A stretch of DNA of 15,310 bases from an uncultured Tissierellia bacterium (GCA_902489145.1 CABTYV010000033.1:1-15310); one strand, 5' to 3'; shown: positions 1-7,317, counted from the stretch's first letter. A program made the numbers and translations. The notes: generated from the sequence alone by a model not told the origin.

Positions 1-1
1 A

Positions 2-1018
2 ATGGTCATTGGCCAGAACTATGATAAGAAATATGTGACGGTCTCAGAATTGGGCGCGGAAGGCGCCCTGGCCCTGCTTTTGAAGGATGTGTTGGATCCG
101 AATCTGGTCCAGACGCTGGAGCGCACACCGGCCTTCGTCCATGGCGGGCCCTTCGCTAACATTGCCCACGGTTGCAATACCCTGACGGCGACCAAGCTGG
201 GTAGAAAGCTCGGCGATTACTGCATTACCGAGGCGGGCTTCGGTTCCGACTTGGGTGCAGAAAAATTCCTGGATATTAAATGCCGTTTCGGCCACATGCA
301 TCCGGATGCAGTGGTTTTGGTGGCTACGGTTCGCGCTCTGACCCACCACGGCGGAAGAGAACAGAAGAAGGAATATACACCGGAAGAGCTGCTGGCCTTT
401 GAGGAGAAGGGATTGGCCAACCTCTTCCGTCATGTGGAAAACTTAACCGAAGTCTTCCATCTGCCGGTCGTGGTCGCCATCAACCAGTTTGCGACCGATA
501 CCAAGGAAGAGCTGGGCCTGCTCGCACACGCACTGGAGGAGCGGGGCATCGCCTACGCCCTGGCCAATGGATGGGCAGAGGGGGGCGCCGGCTGCAAGGC
601 GCTGGCCCAGGAGGTGGTCGACGCTTGCGAACGGTCCAGCGCTGATTTCGCCTATTTATATGATTTGGATTGCCCGCTCAAGGAGAAGATGGAGACCATT
701 GCGAAGAAGATTTACCGGGCCGGCAGGGTCCAGTTTGAGCGCGCTGCCGCCAACCAGATCAAGAAGCTGGAGCGGGAGGGCTATGGCAAGCTGCCCATTT
801 GTGTAGCCAAAACGCAGTACTCCTTTACGGACGACCAGAAGGCGCTCAATGCCCCCGAAGGCTTTACTTTAACCATCCGGGACGTCCATCTTTCTGCGGG
901 CGCGGGCTTCATTGTCATGTTGACCGGCTCGATCATGACCATGCCGGGTCTGGGCAAGGAACCGGCGGCCATGCGGATGGATGTATCCGAAGACGGGACC
1001 ATCGCGGGGCTATTCTAA
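2..1018 (+). CDS. fhs: Formate--tetrahydrofolate ligase, C-terminal part (5' end outside window)
   Basis: This enzyme makes 10-formyltetrahydrofolate from formate, ATP and tetrahydrofolate in the cytoplasm, feeding purine and formyl-Met synthesis and, in acetogens, the Wood-Ljungdahl pathway. The reading frame is already open at the window edge, so the ATG at position 2 is not the real start. About 338 residues of a family normally near 556 are present, and the N-terminal part with the P-loop is missing. Clear family blocks are TPAFVHGGPFANIAHGCN (fragment residues 42-59), TEAGFGSDLGAEKF (76-89), VATVRALTHHGG (107-118), AKTQYSF, and the C-terminal TMPGLGKEPAA ending in GLF, the usual family ending. 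folC follows 3 bases after the stop, which fits a folate operon. The identification is very secure; only the start is unknown. Confidence 0.97.
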   Translation: MVIGQNYDKKYVTVSELGAEGALALLLKDVLDPNLVQTLERTPAFVHGGPFANIAHGCNTLTATKLGRKLGDYCITEAGFGSDLGAEKFLDIKCRFGHMHPDAVVLVATVRALTHHGGREQKKEYTPEELLAFEEKGLANLFRHVENLTEVFHLPVVVAINQFATDTKEELGLLAHALEERGIAYALANGWAEGGAGCKALAQEVVDACERSSADFAYLYDLDCPLKEKMETIAKKIYRAGRVQFERAAANQIKKLEREGYGKLPICVAKTQYSFTDDQKALNAPEGFTLTIRDVHLSAGAGFIVMLTGSIMTMPGLGKEPAAMRMDVSEDGTIAGLF

Positions 1019-1021
1019 AAA

Positions 1022-2371
1022 ATGAGACCACGCGAAGAATGGAATGAAAAGCAGGTGGAGGTCGATCGCTGGCTGGAGGCCCTGGGTCATCCGGAGCGTG
1101 GGCCGGTCTTCTTCTATGTCGTGGGGACCAATGGCAAGGGGTCCGTCGGAAGAGCCCTGGCCCAGGCCCTATCCGAAATCACCCAGACGACGGTGGGCCA
1201 CTTTCTCTCGCCCCACATCCACCGTTACAATGAGCGCATGATGCGGGGCGATCGGGCCATTTCCGATCAGGCCCTGGAGGCGGTCCAAAACAAGCTGGCT
1301 CAGGTGGAAAAGCAAGAAGGCCTGCCTGCCTTACCCTACTTCATCCATTCCTTCGTGGAGGCCATGGAAGCCTTTCGAGACCTGCCATTTGTGGTGATTG
1401 AAGCAGGGATCGGCGCCCGAGAGGACGCCACCAATATTTTGCCCTTTGACTTCGTGGTATTGACCTCCATTTCCAGGGACCATACCAATATCTTGGGCAA
1501 GACCTTGTCCGAAATTGCCTACCAGAAGGCCTCCGCCATTTTGCCGGGCCAATGCTTTGTCTCCTCCAACCAGGTAGCGGAGGTAGAGGCAGTCATCCGC
1601 TCCATGGCCCAGGAGCGGTCGAGTGAGCCCCTCTTTTTCGATCCCGCCCAGGTCAGCATCGCCCAGGTGCATCTCCCCGGAGCAGGCTATCAAGTCGATT
1701 TTGATCGGGCGGACCTCTTTTCAAAAGAAGCCGTCGAAGAAGGGCTCGCCCCAGGGGCCGAGGATTGGCTCATGACCTTCCACTATGAGGGCAGCTGGCT
1801 GAGTGGAGACTACGAAGTTCCCATGGTGGGGCGCTACCAGATGCAGAATATGGGCACGGCCCTTTTGGCTTTGGAGGTGCTTTTGGATGGGGAGAATAGC
1901 CCCTCGGAGCGTCTTCGCCCCTATTTGACCGCCCAATCGCAAGACCAGAGGCGGGCGGCCGTCCATCGGGCCCTGGCCAAATGCTTTTTGCCGGGGCGTC
2001 TGGAGCTGGTTTCCTATCGGCCCATGATTTTGATTGACGGGGCCCACAACGATGGGGCGGTAGACCTGCTTTTGGAAAATCTCCACTGGCTGGGCTTCAC
2101 CAAACAAGGCCCCTACGGGGCCCCGGCCCTGATCTACGGGACCCATCTCCATAAAATTTCGGAGGCCAAGCGGGACGCCCTCTTCCGGGAGGTGGATGCA
2201 ACCTATCCGGTGGAGGTGGAGGAGGTGCCGGATGAAGCGCGCTACGCGGCAGTGGTAGCGGCTATTGACCAGGCGCTGAAGGACGATCCCCATCGGCCCT
2301 TGCTGATCGCCGGCTCGCTTTACCTTTTAGAAGGGGCCAGCCGCTATCTGGCCCGCCGGACCCAGGCATAG
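1022..2371 (+). CDS. folC: Bifunctional folylpolyglutamate synthase/dihydrofolate synthase
   Basis: FolC (Mur ligase superfamily) adds glutamate to dihydropteroate and folates using ATP, trapping folates in the cell. The 449-residue protein has the P-loop GTNGKGS at 35-41, the EAGIGAREDATN block near 127-138 (usually EVGLGGRLDATN), SRDHTNILG with His154, and a Lys near 169 in the position of the carbamylated lysine. GRLE follows near 325, and DGAHN at 339-343 opens the C-terminal domain. The stretch before the P-loop is shorter than in many homologues. The ATG at 1022 lies 3 bases after the fhs stop. There is no good Shine-Dalgarno, only a GGGG inside the end of fhs, so translational coupling to fhs is likely. 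The neighbour makes a FolC substrate class (10-formyl-folates). A strong terminator follows the gene. Confidence 0.95.
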   Translation: MRPREEWNEKQVEVDRWLEALGHPERGPVFFYVVGTNGKGSVGRALAQALSEITQTTVGHFLSPHIHRYNERMMRGDRAISDQALEAVQNKLAQVEKQEGLPALPYFIHSFVEAMEAFRDLPFVVIEAGIGAREDATNILPFDFVVLTSISRDHTNILGKTLSEIAYQKASAILPGQCFVSSNQVAEVEAVIRSMAQERSSEPLFFDPAQVSIAQVHLPGAGYQVDFDRADLFSKEAVEEGLAPGAEDWLMTFHYEGSWLSGDYEVPMVGRYQMQNMGTALLALEVLLDGENSPSERLRPYLTAQSQDQRRAAVHRALAKCFLPGRLELVSYRPMILIDGAHNDGAVDLLLENLHWLGFTKQGPYGAPALIYGTHLHKISEAKRDALFREVDATYPVEVEEVPDEARYAAVVAAIDQALKDDPHRPLLIAGSLYLLEGASRYLARRTQA

Positions 2372-2382
2372 TCAACAAAAAG

Positions 2383-2430
2383 AAAAAGCCTTGTGGCAGC
2401 CCCGAACGCGGGGGACCACAAGGCTTTTTT
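2383..2430. terminator. Two-way intrinsic terminator between folC and lexA
   Basis: A perfect 14-bp stem has its left arm at 2383-2396 and its right arm at 2417-2430, with a nested CCCC/GGGG pairing in the loop. The arms end in A5 on the left and T6 on the right, and a further A-rich tract lies to the left. It can therefore stop transcription from folC (+) and from the convergent lexA (-). Confidence 0.92.
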
Positions 2431-2471
2431 ATGTATCAGGCCGGTGGGCCCTCTTTTCGAACGGGATGCTG

Positions 2472-3248
2472 CTATCGGTAGAGGCGGTAGAGCCCGGTCA
2501 CCACCCCCAGAATCCGGCAGTTCTGTACGAGAATGGGGGCCATGGCAGCATTTTCGGGGCGAAGCTCGATGTAGTCCCGGTGGCGATAGAAGGTCTTGAC
2601 CGTGGCACTGTCATCGATGAGGGCGACCACCTGCTGGCCGTCCCGGGCCGTATCCTGCTGCTTGACGATGACATGATCCCCATCGTAGATACCGGCCTCG
2701 ATCATGGACTCTCCGTGCACCTGGAGAATGAAGTAGGAGGATCCATCCTGACGGAAGAAGGAACGAGGCAGGTAGAGGGCATCCTCTACGTGATCCTCCG
2801 CGTAGATCGGAGCCCCCGCCGCTACGGCACCGTACAGGGGCAGGGCCATGACCTGATCCGACCAGTCGGAGACGGGTGGGGCGGGCGTTTTTTTTCTTGA
2901 GGAAGCTGGCCTGGGCGCAGAGGCAGGAGCATGCTTTGGGGCAGGCGCTGATGGCGAAAGGACGTGTAGCGGGCCCTGGGCCTTTTTTTCAGGTGCCGCC
3001 GTCTTTTTTGCCGCAGCAGCGCCCCCGACAGAGGCTTTTTTATGCACGACCTGGAGGGAGCGATAAACCCCTTTTTCCATCGAAAGCCAGCGCTCGGAGA
3101 TCAGGGCATGCACATCGCGGTAGACGGTCGATGTCGAAGCAATGCCTAGTCCGTCCGCGATTTCCCGGTAGGAAGGGGGGTAGCCCTTGCGCTCGAGGTG
3201 GTCGGCAATAAACTGGAAAACCCTTCTCCGTCTCTCTTGGGACGTCAT
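2472..3248 (-). CDS. lexA: LexA SOS repressor with unusually long linker
   Basis: LexA represses DNA-damage genes and cleaves itself when RecA filaments form. The N-terminal winged helix (about 1-65) contains GYPPSYREIADGLGI and STSTVYRDVHAL, the usual recognition region. The C-terminal S24 latent protease (about 133-258) has the Ala-Gly cleavage site in GAVAAGAP (A144-G145), the nucleophile Ser181 in HGESM and the general base Lys218 in ATVKTF. The protein is 258 residues, against about 200-210 for typical LexA. The extra length is an Ala/Pro/Lys-rich, presumably disordered linker at about 70-128. The start is supported by AAAGGAG six bases upstream of the ATG. It is divergent from dfx and convergent with folC, and probably autoregulated through the candidate box at 3271-3282. 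Confidence 0.95.
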   Translation of the reverse strand: MTSQERRRRVFQFIADHLERKGYPPSYREIADGLGIASTSTVYRDVHALISERWLSMEKGVYRSLQVVHKKASVGGAAAAKKTAAPEKKAQGPLHVLSPSAPAPKHAPASAPRPASSRKKTPAPPVSDWSDQVMALPLYGAVAAGAPIYAEDHVEDALYLPRSFFRQDGSSYFILQVHGESMIEAGIYDGDHVIVKQQDTARDGQQVVALIDDSATVKTFYRHRDYIELRPENAAMAPILVQNCRILGVVTGLYRLYR

Positions 3249-3270
3249 GACGCGCTCCTTTCTTTCTATC

Positions 3271-3294
3271 GAACAATTATTCTTTTTTATTATA
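3271..3294 (-). promoter_or_regulatory. Candidate lexA promoter -10 and LexA box
   Basis: Reading the minus strand, TATAAT lies at 3294-3289. It is followed by GAATAATTGTTC at 3282-3271, an imperfect copy of the Firmicutes LexA box core GAAC-N4-GTTC: one half is exact (GTTCG) and the other is GAAT. The box overlaps the expected transcription start, 22 bases before the lexA ATG, where an autoregulatory operator would be placed. No good -35 is visible (TTTCCT at most). Confidence 0.45.
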
Positions 3295-3469
3295 TCGACT
3301 TTCAGACGAAAAGGAAAGGCGTCCTGTTATTTTTTGGCTTGTTGTTCCCCTGCGGGATCGGTTAAAAAGAATGATCCAGGGTAAAGATAAAAATAGAACG
3401 CAATAGACACAAGTGCCCGGCGAAGAACGGCTAGCAATCTTGTCCGCTGGGCAAAACAAGGAGGTCAGT

Positions 3470-3841
3470 ATGGTTCGTTTTTTTGTATGTGAAGAATGTG
3501 GCAGCTTAGTCGCTAAGGTCAATGAGGCCAAACCGACGCCCGTATGCTGCGGACAGCCCATGAAAGAGCTGAAGGCCAATACGGTTGATGCGGCAAAAGA
3601 AAAGCACGTACCGATCATTGAGCGCGAGGGCAACAAGGTCCATGTCGAGGTCGGTTCCACCCTCCACCCCATGGAGGAGGATCACTGGATTGAGATCATT
3701 GCGCTGGTCCAGGGGGACAAGGTTCAGATCCAGACCCTCAAGCCGGGGGATGAGCCCAAGGCGGATTTCTTGGCCGAGGAAGGCCCGGTGACGGCTTACG
3801 AGTTCTGCAATAAGCATGGCCTTTGGAAGGCCGAAGCCTAG
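3470..3841 (+). CDS. dfx: Desulfoferrodoxin / superoxide reductase (2Fe type)
   Basis: This enzyme reduces superoxide to hydrogen peroxide without making oxygen and is the usual superoxide defence of anaerobes, taking electrons from rubredoxin-like donors. The 123-residue protein has an N-terminal desulforedoxin domain with all four center I cysteines (C7, C10, C26, C27). The catalytic domain has the center II ligands His46 (in TVDAAKEKHVP), His66 (LHPMEE), His72 (DHW), Cys113 and His116 (FCNKHG). The Glu-Lys pair before His46 is present. The frame is open upstream to a GTG at 3413, but ATG 3470 is chosen because AAGGAGGT ends four bases before it and the desulforedoxin domain starts there. 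It is a single gene, divergent from lexA, with its own terminator. Confidence 0.96.
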   Translation: MVRFFVCEECGSLVAKVNEAKPTPVCCGQPMKELKANTVDAAKEKHVPIIEREGNKVHVEVGSTLHPMEEDHWIEIIALVQGDKVQIQTLKPGDEPKADFLAEEGPVTAYEFCNKHGLWKAEA

Positions 3842-3871
3842 CTTCGCTCCATCAAGTGAGCAGATTTCATC

Positions 3872-3911
3872 AAAAAAGGCTGCTGCAGGGTGTTCTGCAG
3901 CAGCCTTTTTT
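3872..3911. terminator. Two-way intrinsic terminator between dfx and the norD-like gene
   Basis: A perfect 17-bp stem (left arm 3872-3888, right arm 3895-3911) has a six-base loop GGTGTT. A6 precedes the GC-rich part on one side and T6 follows on the other. It serves dfx (+) and the convergent norD-like gene (-), whose stop lies 26 bases to the right. Its core GGCTGCTGCAG resembles the hairpin at 6824-6869. Confidence 0.93.
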
Positions 3912-3936
3912 ATTGGAAAAAAGACCCAGTCCGCCG

Positions 3937-5826
3937 CTATCGCAGCGAAAGAATCTCCTCGCGTAAAAGCTGGGCCACAATCTCAGCAAAGCGGTCAATA
4001 TTTTTGATATAAGCCAGACTGTGGCCATAGATGCGCTTGGCGGCGGGCAGGTCTTCCTCCTGGCCGGTAAAAAGTCCGAATAAGGCGACCCCACTTTCCT
4101 GAATCCGCCGAACCTGTAGGGCCGTATCCTCGATGGCTCGTTCCTCCCGATAGGAAGCCTTCCGGTCAAAGGAATGGATATTGATCCCCACCCGCTCATC
4201 GAGCGGCTTACCGTCCGAAAGGACAATCAGCACATTTTTCGTATCACTTCGCCGCCGCATCCGAGCCTCCACGAGGTGGAGGGCATAGCCGTCTCGATTG
4301 GCCGCATCTGGAAAGTAGGAGAGGATCGCGCGGGGGTCCTTGACTTCATCATAGTCATAGAATTGGCGCAGGATGGTATAGCCCTGCTGACTCTGAAAGG
4401 AGGTCACCCGAAAAGGAAGCCGGCACCGGTCCAGAGCCCGGGTCAAGATATAAGCCTGGCTGGCGACCCGCTCCTTTTGCTCCAGCTGGGAGGCAGAGGA
4501 GTCGAGGAGGAGGTCAATGATCAGCCGGCCCGGCTCCTCGTGGTGGGGATCCATAAAGACCTTTCGGTCCTTCAAAATGGGCTGGCGCCAGACGCGCTCT
4601 GTGAGCAGAAGCCCATGGTCCTCCAGGCTTGGACCCAGGTCCGCCTCTCCCTGGATGGCGGACTTGATTTTTTCGCTGAGCTGCCTGCTGGCCCGGTGGA
4701 TCTGGCGGGCATGGGCCCGTACATATCGTTCGTTATCAATGCGAGCCCGGCGCATGAGCCGCTGGCGGTAGGGGAGGGCCGACAGGGCCTGTCGCGCAGC
4801 CTGCTCTCCCTCATCCAGGTGCCAATATTCCGATCCCATGGCCCGGCTGCCCTCCTCCGCCAATGCCTTATCAATATCAGCTGGATCCGTCGGAAAGCCT
4901 TTGGTGATCAAAAAATGCTCCTTGCGGTGGAGGCCCTGGGCGACGATTTTCAGCAGGCGCGCCTCAGCGGCTGCATCTAAAAGCGAGGGGCCGTAATTGG
5001 CCTCTATAAAGGCGCGCACATCCCGCATTCGGTGGAGCTTATGGGCGGCTGTTCGGTCCTGGTCAAAGGACTTCTTGGAATCATCCAGGAGAATATTTTC
5101 ATTGAACTCCGCTGAGCCGACGCTCATCTCCTCGAAGAGCTCCTCGTCCGAAAGTGCCCGCCCCCGGTCGGGAGAGGCTTGCTGCCCCTTTTCCTCCGAA
5201 GCAGGGGCTTTTTTTGATGGATGGAGGGCCTGGGCGCCGCCCGTTTGAAAGTGAAATTCCTCTGCCAGGAGCTCTTGCATTTCGGCAACAAAAGCGGTCG
5301 TCGGCAAGCCCGAAAGCCCCTCCAGACGGTCCAGCAAGCGGCGCTGGAGGGGGACCAGTTTGGGAACCCGGCCCAACACCCGCTCCCCATGCCCCCGGTC
5401 CAGCGCTTCCCCTTCGTCCTGAGCCGTCCTGCGCTCATAGGCGCGGACCCGTTCCTGCCAGAACTGGGTTCGAAGCCAGGAAAGCGCAGGTCGCTCCTGA
5501 AGTAGGTAGGTCGCGGCCGCTGCCTCTAACGGAAGCGCCATCAGGCGGGAAAAGAAGCGCCCTTCCGGACCTTGCGCCAGGAGCTGCGCCGCAAAAGCGC
5601 CCAGATGAGCGCAGTCGTGGACCTGCTGGAGGGCGCCTAAAATGGCAGGGGGATAATAAAATTGGGCGATAGAGTCTTCAAAAGCTCGGTCCCGCTGGAA
5701 AATGGCGCGAAGTGCCGTTCCCGCAGGCTGTGCATAGTTTTGACCGATGGCCCATTCGATATTGAGCAGCCTGCGAAATCGGTCCTCCTCCGCCTCGAGC
5801 CAATGGGCCTCCGACGGCTTAGTCAA
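3937..5826 (-). CDS. NorD-like VWA-domain protein, partner of a MoxR ATPase
   Basis: This is a large soluble protein with a C-terminal von Willebrand A domain of the NorD/CobT type. Such proteins pair with MoxR-family AAA+ ATPases and are thought to act as cofactor-insertion or maturation chaperones; the client here is unknown because no nor, chelatase or dehydrogenase genes are adjacent. The VWA domain covers roughly the last 190 residues. It has a MIDAS-type DSSAS (about 442-446), NRDGYAL, VLSDGKP and a late DTALQVRRIQESGV helix. The N-terminal 200 residues are helical, followed by a charged low-complexity linker (about 200-260). The start is put at TTG 5826, giving 629 residues, because GGGGGAGGAGG sits six bases before it and it overlaps the ATPase stop by 8 bases. 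An ATG at 5868 adds 14 residues but has no properly placed ribosome binding site. Confidence 0.85.
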   Translation of the reverse strand: MTKPSEAHWLEAEEDRFRRLLNIEWAIGQNYAQPAGTALRAIFQRDRAFEDSIAQFYYPPAILGALQQVHDCAHLGAFAAQLLAQGPEGRFFSRLMALPLEAAAATYLLQERPALSWLRTQFWQERVRAYERRTAQDEGEALDRGHGERVLGRVPKLVPLQRRLLDRLEGLSGLPTTAFVAEMQELLAEEFHFQTGGAQALHPSKKAPASEEKGQQASPDRGRALSDEELFEEMSVGSAEFNENILLDDSKKSFDQDRTAAHKLHRMRDVRAFIEANYGPSLLDAAAEARLLKIVAQGLHRKEHFLITKGFPTDPADIDKALAEEGSRAMGSEYWHLDEGEQAARQALSALPYRQRLMRRARIDNERYVRAHARQIHRASRQLSEKIKSAIQGEADLGPSLEDHGLLLTERVWRQPILKDRKVFMDPHHEEPGRLIIDLLLDSSASQLEQKERVASQAYILTRALDRCRLPFRVTSFQSQQGYTILRQFYDYDEVKDPRAILSYFPDAANRDGYALHLVEARMRRRSDTKNVLIVLSDGKPLDERVGINIHSFDRKASYREERAIEDTALQVRRIQESGVALFGLFTGQEEDLPAAKRIYGHSLAYIKNIDRFAEIVAQLLREEILSLR

Positions 5827-6802
5827 GCCGGGCCTCCTCCCCCGCTGGAGGGTCTGAGAAGGCAGCATCCTCGTCCGAAGGGGCCTGTTTGAAAAGCGCC
5901 TGGGGGGGAGTTTTCTGGGGGATGCGGAGGGCTATGCAGTCCCGCACCAGATCCTGCTCAAAGGGATCGAAGCTTTTATTGACCAGGCCCATTTCCAGGG
6001 CCTGATGGGGCGGGAGCCCCTGGCGGATCAGCTGGATCGCGGCCAGAAGTCCTCGCAGGTCCACCGACTTGGAGGAGAGCTCCGCCTGATCCGATTTCAG
6101 CTGGAGGTCGTGGAAAAGACCGGCCAGCTGGACCGCCCATTCGTCAGTGAGATCCGCTTCCTGGCTCTGCAGGAGGCGGACCAGGGCCTCTTCTGTGATG
6201 GGGGGCATCTGCAGAATGAGAAAACGAGAGGCCAGGGCTTCATTGAGCTCCCTTGTCCCAATGTAGCCGTAGTTCATAGTGGCGATAAAGCGGGTTTCCT
6301 CTCGCAGATCAAAGCGGTCGTAGCCTGGCAGGTCAATGGAACGCCGGTAGTCCAGCGCTGCATGGAGGACGGCAACCGCATCATTTCGTGCCATATTGAT
6401 CTCATCCAAAATCGCAAAGCCGCCGTGAAGGGCCGCTTCCAAAATGGGCCCGCGCCGATATTGGACCTGACCGTTTTGAAAGGTATCCGTGCCGATGAGG
6501 GTGCTGGCATCTGTATTGATATGAAAATTGACCGTCCAGGCGGGTCGCTGAAAGAGGTAGGCCAGGTTTTCAGCCAGCACATTTTTGCCCGTCGCCTTCG
6601 GCCCGGTCAAAAGGAGGTTTTCCCCCGCCAGCAGCGCAGAGATTGCTTGCTCCCAGACCCTCCGGCCCATATAAAAAAAGGGCGGCCGGCGAACGCGGAT
6701 TGCCTCCTCTTTTTCCAGGGGATAGCGGTCCTGAAAGGCCTTTACGCGAGCGAGCAAATCCGCCCGCACCCCTTCTTTTTGTAAGTCATCCAGTAAAGTC
6801 AT
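5819..6802 (-). CDS. MoxR-type AAA+ ATPase
   Basis: This is a single AAA+ module of the MoxR/NorQ class, expected to form a ring and remodel a client together with the VWA protein encoded next. With ATG 6802 as start it has 327 residues. The Walker A region is GPKATGKN at 67-74, with Asn where Thr/Ser is usual. Walker B is FAILDEIN (D133, E134), sensor 1 is ATMNYGY (N177), and an Arg in EALASRF (193) is placed like an arginine finger. The C-terminal tail (about 295-327) is acidic and Pro-rich. An in-frame ATG at 6877 would run through the hairpin at 6824-6869 and is rejected; GAGGTAGT directly before ATG 6802 supports the shorter form. It overlaps the norD-like gene by 8 bases. No nearby client gene identifies its target. 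Confidence 0.9.
   Translation of the reverse strand: MTLLDDLQKEGVRADLLARVKAFQDRYPLEKEEAIRVRRPPFFYMGRRVWEQAISALLAGENLLLTGPKATGKNVLAENLAYLFQRPAWTVNFHINTDASTLIGTDTFQNGQVQYRRGPILEAALHGGFAILDEINMARNDAVAVLHAALDYRRSIDLPGYDRFDLREETRFIATMNYGYIGTRELNEALASRFLILQMPPITEEALVRLLQSQEADLTDEWAVQLAGLFHDLQLKSDQAELSSKSVDLRGLLAAIQLIRQGLPPHQALEMGLVNKSFDPFEQDLVRDCIALRIPQKTPPQALFKQAPSDEDAAFSDPPAGEEARLD
5833..5843 (-). promoter_or_regulatory. Ribosome binding site that decides the TTG start of the norD-like gene
   Basis: The minus strand reads GGGGGAGGAGG, six bases before TTG 5826-5824. It lies inside the last codons of the ATPase gene. The alternative ATG at 5868 has only GAGG directly touching it, too close to work as a Shine-Dalgarno. 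The arrangement suggests translational coupling of the two proteins. Confidence 0.7.
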
Positions 6803-6823
6803 ACTACCTCGTTCTATGGTGTT

Positions 6824-6869
6824 AAAAAAGGTGCTACTGCATAAGGACCCCTGCAGCAGCACCTTTTTT
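6824..6869 (-). terminator. Strong hairpin between the DUF6465-like gene and the moxR-like gene (terminator or attenuator)
   Basis: An 18-bp stem with one mismatch (arms 6824-6841 and 6852-6869, loop about 10 bases) is flanked by A6 and T6. It starts 18 bases after the stop of the minus-strand gene at 6887 and ends 22 bases before the ATPase ATG at 6802. It is a good terminator for the small gene. Because no convincing promoter fits in the remaining 22 bases, it may act as an attenuator for the downstream pair. Confidence 0.85.
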
Positions 6870-6886
6870 GAAAGCAAGTGGCTTCC

Positions 6887-7090
6887 TTAAAAAGAAATTC
6901 TTCCCTTCTGTTCCTCCTGATTAATGGAATAGTAGGCAGAAAACTCCTCCGGCTTTACATAAATATCCAACGATTCAATTTCTCCAATCTTATGGCCGGC
7001 CTGTTTCCAGTACTCCTTGGCCTGGGCGACCAGCGCTTCTTCACTGATCTCACGTCCCTGATACTGAATGACGATTTGGCTTTTTAACAT
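6887..7090 (-). CDS. Small DUF6465-like protein
   Basis: This 67-residue cytoplasmic protein has no signal peptide or membrane segment. Its pattern is a short beta strand (QIVIQYQGREI), a helix rich in Ala/Glu/Lys with AKEYWKQAGH, then SLDIYVKPEE, AYYSIN and a closing GRISF. From memory this is typical of the DUF6465 family of Clostridia, whose function is not known. The start is supported by AAGGAGGAT seven to eight bases before ATG 7090, with a good promoter about 45 bases further up. The stop is followed at once by a terminator hairpin, so it is either a one-gene unit or the leader gene of the moxR-norD pair. Family assignment is moderately sure; that it is a real gene is very likely. Confidence 0.8.
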   Translation of the reverse strand: MLKSQIVIQYQGREISEEALVAQAKEYWKQAGHKIGEIESLDIYVKPEEFSAYYSINQEEQKGRISF

Positions 7091-7133
7091 CCCGATCCTC
7101 CTTGAAGATTTTCACCTGTCTAAATCCAAAAAG

Positions 7134-7162
7134 ATCTTACCTTAAAATCAATAATTTAGCAA
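7134..7162 (-). promoter_or_regulatory. Candidate sigma-A promoter of the DUF6465-like gene
   Basis: On the minus strand, TTGCTA (7162-7157) and TAAGAT (7139-7134) are separated by 17 bases in an A+T-rich setting. They lie just upstream of the ribosome binding site at 7103-7096. This may also be the only promoter for the moxR-norD pair. Confidence 0.5.
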
Positions 7163-7198
7163 ACAAATGGCTTAAAATAGCGTTTTCCGAATAGAATA

Positions 7199-7225
7199 TT
7201 TCTTTTTTTTATTAAAAAAAAGAAA
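7199..7225. repeat. A/T-only palindrome in the divergent intergenic region
   Basis: TTTC followed by T8, a three-base ATT loop, then A8 followed by GAAA form a perfect 12-bp inverted repeat. It lies between the two divergent promoters, about 37 bases upstream of the -35 of the minus-strand promoter. It could act as an UP element or bent DNA. It has no GC-rich stem, so it is not an ordinary terminator. Confidence 0.6.
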
Positions 7226-7289
7226 AACTGTGATTTTTTCATCGTTTTTACTGTTTCCCAGGTGATATGGCAAAAAGGCGAGAAGCCGT

Positions 7290-7317
7290 AGAGGAAGCTC
7301 ATTCATGAGCACCCTCT
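7290..7317. promoter_or_regulatory. Inverted repeat abutting the mntP -35: candidate operator
   Basis: AGAGG-AA-GCTCAT-TC-ATGAGC-AC-CCTCT gives 11 paired positions interrupted by one 2x2 mismatch. It ends at the base before the proposed mntP -35 box. Its position fits a transcription factor site, for example for a metal-responsive regulator. Which protein binds cannot be told from the sequence. Confidence 0.45.

Noticed and set aside
1721..2293. Minus-strand open frame opposite folC (190 codons)
   Set aside because: It is a shadow of folC, with no start signal and no domain.
4174..4980. Long plus-strand open frame opposite the norD-like gene (268 codons)
   Set aside because: It lies wholly antisense to a gene with clear VWA motifs, has no ribosome binding site and shows no recognisable domain. 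Long shadow frames are expected in G+C-rich coding DNA.
6005..6784. Plus-strand open frame opposite the moxR-like gene (259 codons)
   Set aside because: It is antisense to the intact AAA+ gene with all motifs, and its translation shows no family pattern.
6803..6877. Upstream ATG at 6877 as start of the moxR-like gene
   Set aside because: The extra 25 codons would run through the terminator hairpin and are unlike any AAA+ N-terminus. ATG 6802 has its own GAGGT.
7199..7225. A/T palindrome as a terminator
   Set aside because: The stem has almost no GC pairs and lies upstream of both divergent genes, so there is nothing to terminate.
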